A stretch of DNA of 64,000 nucleotides from Deltaproteobacteria bacterium. Lineage in GTDB: Bacteria; SZUA-79; Acidulodesulfobacterales; Acidulodesulfobacteraceae. Shown one piece after another: positions 1 to 7,735 of this stretch; position 1 is the first letter of the stretch; every line of letters starts with the position of its first letter. A model generated the notes under the pieces. The model was given only the letters and a program-made list of their open reading frames with translations. It was not told the DNA's origin and did no database searches. Location of the stretch: assembly GCA_023489335.1 (NCBI GenBank), contig JAMDCP010000012.1, positions 24,724-88,723 on the forward strand, given 5' to 3'. A program made the translations under genes and the position numbers.

Positions 1-2360
1 CTGATAGCCGCATTTCCTGATATATAAGGTAAGGCGAATAACCCGCCGATATGCAGGTTAAGATTTGCAATCCCCCTGATATTATATTTTTTTACCGGCT
101 CTAAATTTAAATTTGCTAAATTAATCCCGTTTGAAACTAATCGCAAATCGTAATTAAAATTCTTATTAACCGGGGGTTTAAATCTAATCAGGCCGTAAAC
201 ATTAAAAATTGCGCTATTATATGCTCCGTTAAGCCTTTTTATTTCCAAATCCTCTTTCGTCAATATTGCATGCGAATTGATATTTGATATATTCTGCCCG
301 TAAACATCGGCCTTTTCGGTATAAGCCCGAATATCGACGACAGGATTTTCTAACCCGCCATTTATTTTGCCTTTCGAATTTAAATAAAGGAATAAGGGAA
401 AAGACGGCTTTTTAGAATTAATGCTAATATTTTTTGTTTCAAATTTCCCATCGATATATTCTGTTTTTAAAATTTTATTTTCATAAATGCGCCCATTAAA
501 ATCTATCGTCCCTTTGTTTAACCTTTGCGACTTTTCCTCTAAATTAACCTTTTTAAACAGGACCTCGCCGGACGGCTCTATATTAACATTCGCAATACCT
601 TTATAACTGTCCATATACCTGTTTATATAAAGCGATTTAAACCTGTTTCTAAAATCAAAAGATATCTTATTAAACTTGCCTGCTATAATGCCCTTAATAG
701 CCCCGCTTCCTGCCGGTTCAAAATAACGGCTTTTAACCGCTTCTATAAAATTAACCTTCGGAAGCTCATTGTATCCGGCATCGAATCCTATATTTAAATA
801 ACTTTTGTTATACGAGATAACCCCGTTTACAACGCCGCTCGATTGACTCGATGAAGTACGCAAATCCTTGAGAAGAACAATCTTGTCATTAACAATTACC
901 GACCCGGAAACCCAAACAGGCTGCCCGTAATCTATGGAATAAATAACCCTCTCTCCTTTTTTATTCCTGAATTCAAACAGCTGCTCAGGCTTTTTCACAT
1001 TAATTCTTTCGATATTTGCAACATAAAAATTTTTCCCGAGATGTAAATATGTTTCAACATTGCCATTAGCTATAGCCGTAAATTGAGGAATTTTTACGGA
1101 ATTATAGAACTCTATCGATTTTCCTACATCTATATCCTTTAATGTCGATTTAAATTTACCCTCGTTTTCGCTAAGATTAATATTCCCGATGGATTCCACA
1201 GTCCCGTTAAACATCTTCAGGTTAATTTTTGTAAATTTTAAAACCTGATTTCTTACCTTTCCAAACTCTCCGCCGCATTCCACAAAACCGTCCTTTATAT
1301 ACCCTCCCTGGAAAACAAAATTTTTCAGATGGAACTGCGCGGAAGATTGAATCTTTTCTGAAAAGTCTCCGACTAAATGCAATCTAACATCGAGCTTGCC
1401 TTTCATTTGTATGGGGACAGCCTTAAAGTTTTTGGAAACGCGGGATAAATGATTAAAATTTATTACGGTGGTATCGTTAATTTTACTCACTATTTGCGAT
1501 ATTTTATCAAAAAGAATGCTTATTTTTTTATTTAAAGTAATGCCTGAGCCGGCCGTTTCTTTATGTAAAGTATTCTTTTTCGTCCCCTTTTCTTTATTTA
1601 AATCTAATATGCCGCTCGACACGGAACTAAAGTAATCGCTCCCTGCGCGAACCTTGCTGAATTTTATAAAACCGTTAAAGTAGTGAATTTGCAAAGCGGA
1701 TGAACTATAAACCTGCGAGAGATTAGGCGTACTTAAAAATATATGCGGCAAATCGTAATTAAAATAAATCCCGCTGTTATTATAAAATAGCTGGTTAAGG
1801 ATCTGCTTTTTAAAAATATTTAAATCAAAATTTTTTAGATTCAATAAAATATGCCTATCCATATCGTTTAATTTGAAATTACCGTTATGAAAGGCAATAT
1901 TTTGGAAAGAAAACGATATAAATGAAAAGGCGGGTTTTTTAGTTAAAGATTTTATTGCCAGATTAATCCTTTTATAATTCGCAATTTTATTATTTTTAAT
2001 TAAAATATTAAATTCGGGGCGAATTATATTTATTTTATCTATGGTTATTTTTCTCCGGAAAAAATTTAATGGACCAAAAAAAAGGTTAATATCTTTAATG
2101 TAAGCAACATCCTTAACGCTTACCCCTTTTATAACGACCTGGGGCGCAAAAATAGATATTTTTAATGTTTCGATTTTAACCTGTTTGTGCAGAGTTTCGG
2201 TTAAGTAAAAGGAGGTATAACTTTTAATCTTTGATGCAAAATAGGGCGATGTAATAAAAAATATTATCGATGCGGAAAACAGAACGATGAATAGTAAAAA
2301 AATTAATACGATAAGGCTAAATCTCTTTCTAATTAACCTGCATAGAGATTTTAATTTCAT
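1..2360 (-). CDS. AsmA/TamB-like envelope protein (C-terminus beyond window)
   Basis: The reading frame is open from an ATG at 2360 to the left edge, about 786 codons, with no stop. Residues about 12-34 form one transmembrane helix after a Lys/Arg-rich N-terminus. The rest is a long run of alternating beta-strand segments with phrases typical of AsmA/DUF3971/TamB proteins. Members of this group are inner-membrane-anchored periplasmic proteins involved in lipid transport or outer-membrane protein assembly. No Shine-Dalgarno sequence is obvious; the start was chosen because it places the membrane helix at the N-terminus. The gene begins 43 bases after the phoB-like gene on the same strand. The C-terminal TamB or AsmA domain that would decide the subfamily is not in the window. 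Confidence 0.72.
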   Translation of the reverse strand, partial: MKLKSLCRLIRKRFSLIVLIFLLFIVLFSASIIFFITSPYFASKIKSYTSFYLTETLHKQVKIETLKISIFAPQVVIKGVSVKDVAYIKDINLFFGPLNFFRRKITIDKINIIRPEFNILIKNNKIANYKRINLAIKSLTKKPAFSFISFSFQNIAFHNGNFKLNDMDRHILLNLKNFDLNIFKKQILNQLFYNNSGIYFNYDLPHIFLSTPNLSQVYSSSALQIHYFNGFIKFSKVRAGSDYFSSVSSGILDLNKEKGTKKNTLHKETAGSGITLNKKISILFDKISQIVSKINDTTVINFNHLSRVSKNFKAVPIQMKGKLDVRLHLVGDFSEKIQSSAQFHLKNFVFQGGYIKDGFVECGGEFGKVRNQVLKFTKINLKMFNGTVESIGNINLSENEGKFKSTLKDIDVGKSIEFYNSVKIPQFTAIANGNVETYLHLGKNFYVANIERINVKKPEQLFEFRNKKGERVIYSIDYGQPVWVSGSVIVNDKIVLLKDLRTSSSQSSGVVNGVISYNKSYLNIGFDAGYNELPKVNFIEAVKSRYFEPAGSGAIKGIIAGKFNKISFDFRNRFKSLYINRYMDSYKGIANVNIEPSGEVLFKKVNLEEKSQRLNKGTIDFNGRIYENKILKTEYIDGKFETKNISINSKKPSFPLFLYLNSKGKINGGLENPVVDIRAYTEKADVYGQNISNINSHAILTKEDLEIKRLNGAYNSAIFNVYGLIRFKPPVNKNFNYDLRLVSNGINLANLNLEPVKKYNIRGIANLNLHIGGLFALPYISGNAAI

Positions 2361-2403
2361 ATAATTAATTAAGGCGGATATATTTTTAGAGTTTTAAATT
2401 AAT

Positions 2404-3126
2404 TCAAATTTCTTCATCTATAAACTTATAGCCTGCCCCCCTTATAGTTTCGATAAATTTAACCTGCTCGTCTATTTCGATATTAGACCTTAATCTTCTT
2501 ATATGAACATCTACCGTTCTCGGTTCGACAAATGAATTGTTCCCCCATACATTGTCGAGGAGTTTTTCACGCGAAAATACATCTCCTGCATAGGTCATCA
2601 AAAAAATAAGGATTTTAAATTCGATAGGGCTTAGTTTTATTTCCCTGCTTTTTACTATTACGCTATGTTTGGTAACATTTACACTGATATTCTTAAACTT
2701 AAATTCTTGGGAAGCAGGGGTTAAAGTATTTACTTTTTGTGGAAGCGTTCTTTTAAAAATAGCCCTGATGCGGGCTAAAAGTTCGTTAATCGAAAACGGC
2801 TTAATCATATAATCTTCGGCGCCTGCTTCAAAGCCTAAAACCTTATCGACTTCTTCCTGCTTTGCGGATAAAAACATGACGGGAATCAGGGATAAATATT
2901 TATTTTGCTTTATTCTTTTGCAGACCTCGTAACCGTTGATGTCTGGAAGCATGAGGTCAAGAATGATGAGGTCGGGTTTAACCACTTCCGCAATTTTAAT
3001 GCCGTCAAACCCGTTAAAAGCAAATTCTATATTATAACCTTCTTTTGCAAGATTGTATTTTAAAAGCTCGACCAAATCGGATTCGTCATCCACGATTAAG
3101 ATATTCGCTTTAATTTCCGGGACCAA
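2404..3126 (-). CDS. PhoB/OmpR-family response regulator
   Basis: 240 residues, the normal length for OmpR/PhoB regulators. The receiver domain (about 5-120) has the acidic pair D13-D14, the phospho-acceptor D57 in LILDLML and the conserved K109 in the MIKPF loop. The winged-helix DNA-binding domain (about 135-236) contains the expected RTVDVHIRRLR recognition helix and the GAGYKF wing. It should bind DNA as a phosphorylated dimer. No histidine kinase lies next to it, so its input is unknown; PhoB itself is only one possibility. The AsmA-like gene follows on the same strand. Confidence 0.9.
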   Translation of the reverse strand: MVPEIKANILIVDDESDLVELLKYNLAKEGYNIEFAFNGFDGIKIAEVVKPDLIILDLMLPDINGYEVCKRIKQNKYLSLIPVMFLSAKQEEVDKVLGFEAGAEDYMIKPFSINELLARIRAIFKRTLPQKVNTLTPASQEFKFKNISVNVTKHSVIVKSREIKLSPIEFKILIFLMTYAGDVFSREKLLDNVWGNNSFVEPRTVDVHIRRLRSNIEIDEQVKFIETIRGAGYKFIDEEI

Positions 3127-3147
3127 ATTTAATCTCCGAATTCATTA

Positions 3148-3172
3148 TGGAGCGGGAACAGGACTTAAACCA
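3148..3172 (-). other. Degenerate tRNA-Gly 3'-end fragment (possible att site)
   Basis: Read on the minus strand, these 25 bases resemble a T-arm plus acceptor strand and end in TTCCCGCTCCA. That 11-base end is identical to the 3' end of the intact tRNA-Gly(GCC) at 5605-5679, in the same orientation; the T-arm part is degraded. No 5' half is present. It may be the far-side remnant of an integration at the tRNA-Gly gene. Confidence 0.5.
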
Positions 3173-3266
3173 AAAAACCCCGCTTTTTCAAAGAATTTTA
3201 AATGTGGTAATTGTTAAGCTATTTAAGTAGATACTACTATCTTTTGATTATTAAGTCAAGTTTTAA

Positions 3267-3908
3267 TTAATCTTTGTTAATAACTTTTTTTCTTTTTTTC
3301 CATAGCATCCACGAAAACAGGGCAATAAATAAAACAGCTATTATTATGACTAAACCGTAATAGCCGAAAGTTTCTACATCGGGGAGGTATTTAAAAAAAC
3401 GGCTGCCTAAAGTATAACTCCCGTATCCCCAAAAAAGTATCCATAAAGCGGCGCCGGCAGAATTATACAAAAGAAACCGCTTCCAGTTCATTCCCGCGCT
3501 TCCCGCAATTATTCCGTTTAGCTGGCGCGCGCCTTCAATAAAACGGGCGATTAAAACAAAACCGCCTCCGTAGCGGTTAAAAAATACCATAACCTTTGCA
3601 TACCTTTTATGCGTTAATCCAAATTTGCCTCCGTAACGCGCAAGCAGCTTCTCCGCCCCGAAATAACCGATAATAAAACCTATATTATCTCCGATGACTG
3701 CGCCGCACCATGCCAGTAATAGCACTAAAGCTATATTCAGCCCACCCTCCGAAGCTATTAATGAAACGGAAATCAAGGTAATCTCCCCCGGCGACGGGAC
3801 GCCGAAATCTTCAAGCATTATTAAGAGAAAAACTGCGAGATATCCATAATTATGAATAAAAACATAATGAGTTTGAAGAAAGTTTTGAATTATTAAATTA
3901 AGAGGCAT
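3267..3908 (-). CDS. DedA/SNARE-associated family membrane protein
   Basis: A 213-residue integral membrane protein when started at the ATG at 3908. A longer frame runs upstream to 4157, but its first 83 residues are Arg-rich and lie antiparallel within the helicase reading region, so they were rejected. DedA proteins have several membrane segments with re-entrant helices and act in membrane lipid handling or proton-linked transport. Family signatures seen are EDFGVPSPGEITL near residue 32, GDNIGFIIGYFGAEKL near 70 and RFIEGARQLNGIIAGSAGM near 120. The C-terminus is a helix followed by a Lys-rich tail. It starts 16 bases after the helicase stop on the same strand, so the two are probably co-transcribed. 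Confidence 0.88.
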   Translation of the reverse strand: MPLNLIIQNFLQTHYVFIHNYGYLAVFLLIMLEDFGVPSPGEITLISVSLIASEGGLNIALVLLLAWCGAVIGDNIGFIIGYFGAEKLLARYGGKFGLTHKRYAKVMVFFNRYGGGFVLIARFIEGARQLNGIIAGSAGMNWKRFLLYNSAGAALWILFWGYGSYTLGSRFFKYLPDVETFGYYGLVIIIAVLFIALFSWMLWKKRKKVINKD

Positions 3909-3924
3909 ATTTTTTAGTCCCGCA

Positions 3925-5376
3925 TTACGGTAAGCGGTTTTTGGGGCGGGAGCGGTTCGGCCGGCTGTTGTCCGCCGTGCGTTTACGGTCGCTCTGTTTT
4001 GGACTCCGCGGCTTTTGGCCCTGTCCGTCACGCTGCGGCTGATTGCGGTTGCCTGAACCTGCGGTACGCGGTGCATTATTTCTTTTTTGTCCGCGCTGCG
4101 AATGCGGCGGGCGCGGAGCCTCGGCGGAAAGATTAGCCGGCGGCACAAAGCTGTCAAACGCGACTTTCGGAATCCCGCGTTTAATCAGTCGCTCAATGTC
4201 TTTGAGATAACGGAATTCTTCTTTATCCACTAATGAAATTGCCACGCCGCTGCTGCCTGCACGCCCAGTACGCCCGATGCGATGCACATAATCTTTCGGC
4301 GCATTCGGCAATTCAAAATTCACGACATGCGGAAGTTGATCGATATCTAATCCGCGTGCGGCTATATCCGTCGCAACCAGCACTAACAATGAGCCGTTCT
4401 TGAATTGTGCCAATGCCCTGGTGCGGGCAGGCTGGCTCTTGTTGCTGTGTATGGCGGCGGATGGAATGCCGTCTGCAACCAGCTTTTCAGATAACCTATT
4501 AGCGCCATGTTTGGTGCGGGTGAAGACTAACACCTGCTTCCAGTTGTGATGCTTGATTAGATGCGAGAGCAGGTGGCTCTTAAAGCGTTGCGGCACCAGA
4601 TGGACGCTATGCTCCACCAGTTCCGATACGGTGTTGCTGCTTGCCGCCTCGATGAATGCCGGGTTGTGCATCAGGCCGCCTGCAAGGGCTTTTATCTCGT
4701 CGGATAAGGTTGCCGAAAATAATAAGTTCTGGTGTTGTTTTGGCAGCAGCGCTATTATTTTTTTGATGTCGCGAATGAATCCCATGTCAAGCATGCGGTC
4801 GGCTTCGTCCAGTACCAGAATTTCAACGCCAGACAAATCCACCGTTTTTTGTCCAACATGGTCGAGCAATCTCCCCGGCGTGGCAACGAGTATGTCCACG
4901 TGCCCGCGCAATGCCTTAATTTGAGGATAAATGTTCATACCGCCGAACACTGCAATGGATTTCAACGGAAGATATTTGCCATAGATTTGCGCCGATTCTT
5001 CTATCTGAGCGGCGAGTTCACGCGTCGGGGCGAGAATTAAGCACCGCGGACGACCTGAATGAGAATTCGCAGCTGATTTTTCGGCGAGCAGGTGCAATAT
5101 CGGAAGCATGAAGGCGGCAGTCTTACCTGTGCCGGTTTGCGCTCCTGCCAGCAAATCGCCGCCGGCCAATACCAGCGGAATCGCCTGCGCTTGAACCGGG
5201 GTGGGAGTGGTGTAACCTGCGCCTTTAATGGCGCGAATTAAAGGTTGCGCCAGATTTAAGCCGGCGAAGGTAATTTCATTATCAGACAAAGGTATTTTGA
5301 TATTTTCCTCTTTGGTTGCTTCAAATACCGCTTTTGCCTTAAATTTTGGGTCGTAATTTTTTTTGTTCTTAAACAT
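3925..5376 (-). CDS. DEAD-box ATP-dependent RNA helicase, RhlE-like
   Basis: About 483 residues. The Q motif and motif I (AQTGTGKT, near residue 80) are followed by [22 protein letters not shown] and [10 protein letters not shown], and a basic, disordered tail rich in Arg, Asn and Gln. It should unwind RNA duplexes in ribosome assembly or cold adaptation. The ATG at 5376 was chosen over one 27 bases upstream because AGGAGAG sits 8 bases before it. The gene is clearly more GC-rich than its neighbours (36 of the 60 bases at 4021-4080 are G or C), which suggests acquisition from a higher-GC donor. It lies between tRNA-Gly(GCC) and a tRNA 3' remnant, which supports that. Confidence 0.93.
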   Translation of the reverse strand: MFKNKKNYDPKFKAKAVFEATKEENIKIPLSDNEITFAGLNLAQPLIRAIKGAGYTTPTPVQAQAIPLVLAGGDLLAGAQTGTGKTAAFMLPILHLLAEKSAANSHSGRPRCLILAPTRELAAQIEESAQIYGKYLPLKSIAVFGGMNIYPQIKALRGHVDILVATPGRLLDHVGQKTVDLSGVEILVLDEADRMLDMGFIRDIKKIIALLPKQHQNLLFSATLSDEIKALAGGLMHNPAFIEAASSNTVSELVEHSVHLVPQRFKSHLLSHLIKHHNWKQVLVFTRTKHGANRLSEKLVADGIPSAAIHSNKSQPARTRALAQFKNGSLLVLVATDIAARGLDIDQLPHVVNFELPNAPKDYVHRIGRTGRAGSSGVAISLVDKEEFRYLKDIERLIKRGIPKVAFDSFVPPANLSAEAPRPPHSQRGQKRNNAPRTAGSGNRNQPQRDGQGQKPRSPKQSDRKRTADNSRPNRSRPKNRLP

Positions 5377-5554
5377 TTTTTTATTCTCTCCTGTAAATTT
5401 CAATTAGTTATCGTATGCCTATGCCTTTTTGAGTTCTTCTTATCAAAATTACTTCTTTATAAATAATTGATATTAGATAATTTAAATATATTTATATGAT
5501 GTATATTATACATTAATTACATAGATATAACATCAATATTTGTTTTTTTTGCAA

Positions 5555-5604
5555 TGCAAGAGAAAGGATACCGCTTGGAAGCGCTTATTTACCGCAGTTT
5601 TTAA
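5555..5604 (-). repeat. tRNA-trailer repeat, copy 1 (after tRNA-Gly GCC)
   Basis: Directly after the encoded CCA of tRNA-Gly, on the minus strand, is a ~48-base sequence that closely matches the sequence 3' of tRNA-Ala (22134-22180) and of the tRNA-Gly(CCC) fragment (61741-61788). Shared blocks are TTAAAAAC, GC(A/G)GTAAATAAG and CCTTTCTC. This copy also holds a CGCTT-CC-AAGCG hairpin. Confidence 0.7.
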
Positions 5605-5679
5605 TGGAGCGGGAAACGGGGCTTGAACCCGCGACCCCCACCTTGGCAAGGTGATGCTCTACCACTGAGCTATTCCCGC
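5605..5679 (-). tRNA. tRNA-Gly (anticodon GCC)
   Basis: A full cloverleaf reads on the minus strand. The 7-bp acceptor stem is GCGGGAA/TTCCCGC, the D-arm contains AGCTCAGTGGTAGAGC, the anticodon loop has GCC and the T-arm reads GCGGGTTCAAGCCCCGT. T is the discriminator and CCA is encoded. It is followed by a trailer sequence shared with two other tRNA loci. Confidence 0.96.
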
Positions 5680-5784
5680 AAAAAGATAACGATAACAATA
5701 TTTATTGTTAATGAATAACATTTAATTATATTTTTTGTAATTTGTCAATAGCCTATCCTGCTATAAGCGGCTAAAAACCATAAA

Positions 5785-6564
5785 TTAATATTTCCCCAGG
5801 GTTGTAATTGCGCCGTTTTCCATTTTAAAAGCGAACAAACTATCTTTTTTACCTAAAACATTCAGCCCGTAAACAGGTATTCCTTCTATTTCGGATTTGC
5901 AAACCCCGTGGTGATGACCGAAAAAAACCATCTTCGGCTTAATTTGTAAGATAAGTTCCCTAAATCCTACCGCCTTCGGATAATATCTATTTTTATCGTT
6001 ATCTTCTATAAGAACGCCTTCGGGGGCATCGTGCGAAATAAAGATATCTATTTGTTTGTCTTTATCCCCTTTATTTTCGTCCGCATACCCAATCAAATTA
6101 TCTATCTCGTATTGGGTATAATGCCTGTCCGACTCGCTATATTTAAAGTGTTCGGGAGCATATTTTCCGCCGATGCCGGCAACAACTAAGCTCCCTTTGC
6201 TGCTTCCATTTTCTATTTCTACTTTTGCCGCCGTCCCGTTCGGTATATAAAATAAATTTTTAAGTATCTCGAAATCCCCCGATAACTTAACCGCATTAAG
6301 AAAGTTAAAATCTTCGTTATTACCGTTTACAAAGTATGTCTTGACGGGAACGGCTCTTTTTTCTTTATACCACTCTGGAAAATCTCCTATCCCGTTATGA
6401 AGTTTGGTTGTCCCGTCATGATTTTTTTCATCTATCCATATACCAAAATCGCCAACCTGCAAAACAATATCAAAATTGATTTTAAGCCTTAATTCAAAAT
6501 CCCTTATATTTTCATAAAATTTATCGATTCTTCCGTGAACATCGCCGGCAACACATATATTCAT
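5785..6564 (-). CDS. Calcineurin-like metallophosphoesterase
   Basis: 259 residues with the metallophosphoesterase motifs in order: GDVHG (residues 7-11), GDFG (about 38), GNNED (about 85), a later SHDAPEG His and GHHHG (about 215). These bind a dinuclear metal centre and cleave phosphoesters. The substrate cannot be told; relatives include phosphodiesterases and nucleotide phosphatases. It lies 25 bases downstream of hypB, so it is probably the last gene of the hypA-hypB transcript. A role in hydrogenase maturation is not established. Confidence 0.85.
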   Translation of the reverse strand: MNICVAGDVHGRIDKFYENIRDFELRLKINFDIVLQVGDFGIWIDEKNHDGTTKLHNGIGDFPEWYKEKRAVPVKTYFVNGNNEDFNFLNAVKLSGDFEILKNLFYIPNGTAAKVEIENGSSKGSLVVAGIGGKYAPEHFKYSESDRHYTQYEIDNLIGYADENKGDKDKQIDIFISHDAPEGVLIEDNDKNRYYPKAVGFRELILQIKPKMVFFGHHHGVCKSEIEGIPVYGLNVLGKKDSLFAFKMENGAITTLGKY

Positions 6565-6589
6565 TCTTTAAGTTATATATTATCTTATT

Positions 6590-7309
6590 TTATTTTTTAA
6601 ATACGGAAACTTTTAAACTAACATTATCTTTTATGAAAGAGATAAAATCCTGCAATCCATTATTGTAGGTATTTCCCGCTTTTGAATTATTTTTGCATGA
6701 TGTTTCGAAAATTACCATATCCTTATTTATAGACAAAGCATTTTCTCTTATTTTGGCAATATCTGAATCCAGAACGGGCAAGAGGTCGATTTTATTTATA
6801 ATCATAACCTTAGACTTATAAAAAGCCGCCGGATATTTCAACGGTTTATCATCGCCTTCCGTCACGGAAAGAACCACGGCTTTAATATCTTCACCAAGGT
6901 TAAAAGAAGTAGGGCAGACAAGATTCCCTACATTTTCGATAAATATTATATCCGCGCCGTTTATGTCTAAACTGTTAAGAGAACCGCTCACCATCCTTGC
7001 GTCGAGATGACATGTCCCGTTTGTAATAATTTGATATGCAGGAACATTTAACTTATCTATCCGTTTTTTATCTAAATCCGTTTCGACATCCCCCTCTATA
7101 ACTGCTACCTTAAAGCCATCCGATTTTAAAATAGGAATTATAGATTCCAATAGCGATGTTTTGCCCGAACCAGGAGAGCTCAAAAAATTCATAACAAAAG
7201 CCTTACCGAACAATGCCTTATTTTTATTTGCGATAATATCATTTGTTTCTAAAGCATTTCTCTGAATCAATAATGACCTGCCTGCACGCCTTTGACTTGA
7301 ATTTAACAT
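6590..7309 (-). CDS. hypB: Hydrogenase maturation GTPase HypB
   Basis: A 239-residue SIMIBI-class GTPase that inserts nickel into the [NiFe] hydrogenase large subunit together with HypA. It has the P-loop SPGSGKTS (45-52), the EGDVETD switch, the CHLD metal-site segment near residue 100, ENVGNLVCP and the NKIDLLP guanine-specificity motif. It lacks both the N-terminal CXXCGC nickel site and the His-rich stretch found in some HypBs, so it has only the GTPase-domain metal site. It starts 23 bases after hypA. Its start is the first ATG; AGAGG lies about 14 bases upstream, further than usual. Confidence 0.95.
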   Translation of the reverse strand: MLNSSQRRAGRSLLIQRNALETNDIIANKNKALFGKAFVMNFLSSPGSGKTSLLESIIPILKSDGFKVAVIEGDVETDLDKKRIDKLNVPAYQIITNGTCHLDARMVSGSLNSLDINGADIIFIENVGNLVCPTSFNLGEDIKAVVLSVTEGDDKPLKYPAAFYKSKVMIINKIDLLPVLDSDIAKIRENALSINKDMVIFETSCKNNSKAGNTYNNGLQDFISFIKDNVSLKVSVFKK

Positions 7310-7332
7310 AAAGATAATAAACCTCTAATCTA

Positions 7333-7572
7333 TTAATCTACCAGAATTTCCCGAATGGTTATTTCATCGCCGTCGTTTAGAATAAAATCAAGTAAGACAT
7401 CCTTAAACCTTTCGTCGTTTAAATTTTGAAATGCAAAAGCAAGGTAATTTTTATCGACCCCCGAATATTTGCCAAGGTTTAATTTTACCTCGCTAACACT
7501 TTTTACGCCTTCTAAATACCCGTTCAGTTGAAGGGTATCTACTATTTCTAAGGCTATGGAAAATTCGTGCAT
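7333..7572 (-). CDS. hypA: HypA-like nickel metallochaperone lacking the zinc domain
   Basis: 79 residues, against about 113-120 for normal HypA. The N-terminal nickel site MHE and the first alpha/beta segment (MHEFSIALEIVDTL, then VKLNLGKYSGVD) are present, and the C-terminus (EITIREILVD) matches the usual end of HypA. The roughly 35-40-residue zinc-ribbon with two CXXC pairs that should lie between them is missing, and the protein contains no cysteine. The reading frame is intact and the locus otherwise complete, so this looks like a clean internal deletion. It is the first gene of hypA-hypB-phosphoesterase, divergent from the hydrogenase structural genes. Confidence 0.85.
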   Translation of the reverse strand: MHEFSIALEIVDTLQLNGYLEGVKSVSEVKLNLGKYSGVDKNYLAFAFQNLNDERFKDVLLDFILNDGDEITIREILVD

Positions 7573-7603
7573 AAAAAAATAAATAAAAAATTCAAAACTT
7601 AAC

Positions 7604-7632
7604 TTGACATTTTATATTTCAATGATAATATT
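7604..7632 (+). promoter_or_regulatory. Predicted sigma70-type promoter for the hydrogenase operon
   Basis: TTGACA at 7604-7609, a 16-base spacer and TAATAT at 7626-7631. It lies in the gap between hypA and the hydrogenase small subunit, whose start codon is about 105 bases downstream. Confidence 0.55.
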
Positions 7633-7645
7633 GTGTATTATACAC
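7633..7645. promoter_or_regulatory. Palindrome at the hydrogenase promoter (possible operator)
   Basis: GTGTATTATACAC is a perfect palindrome with 6-base arms around one central T. It sits just downstream of the predicted -10 element, in the divergent hypA/hydrogenase gap, where a repressor could block initiation. The minus strand also reads TATAAT here, so it may overlap a hypA -10 element. Confidence 0.35.
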
Positions 7646-7735
7646 CATCTAATTTCTAAATATAATAATTTTAATAAAAAGTTATAATATAATAATTTAA
7701 TTTATTTATAATTTACTTATATTTTAGGAGGTTAT

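Noticed and set aside
3909-4157. N-terminal extension of the DedA frame
   Set aside because: The added 83 residues are Arg/Ala-rich and lie in the coding region of the helicase; the DedA fold starts at 3908.
5499-5513. ATGTATATTATACAT palindrome upstream of the helicase as the same operator as at 7633-7645
   Set aside because: The two palindromes differ in length and spacing, and one lies in a very AT-rich tract where such palindromes arise by chance.
7573-7735. A second small gene between hypA and the hydrogenase
   Set aside because: Only promoter-like AT-rich DNA with the palindrome is present; no frame of useful length.
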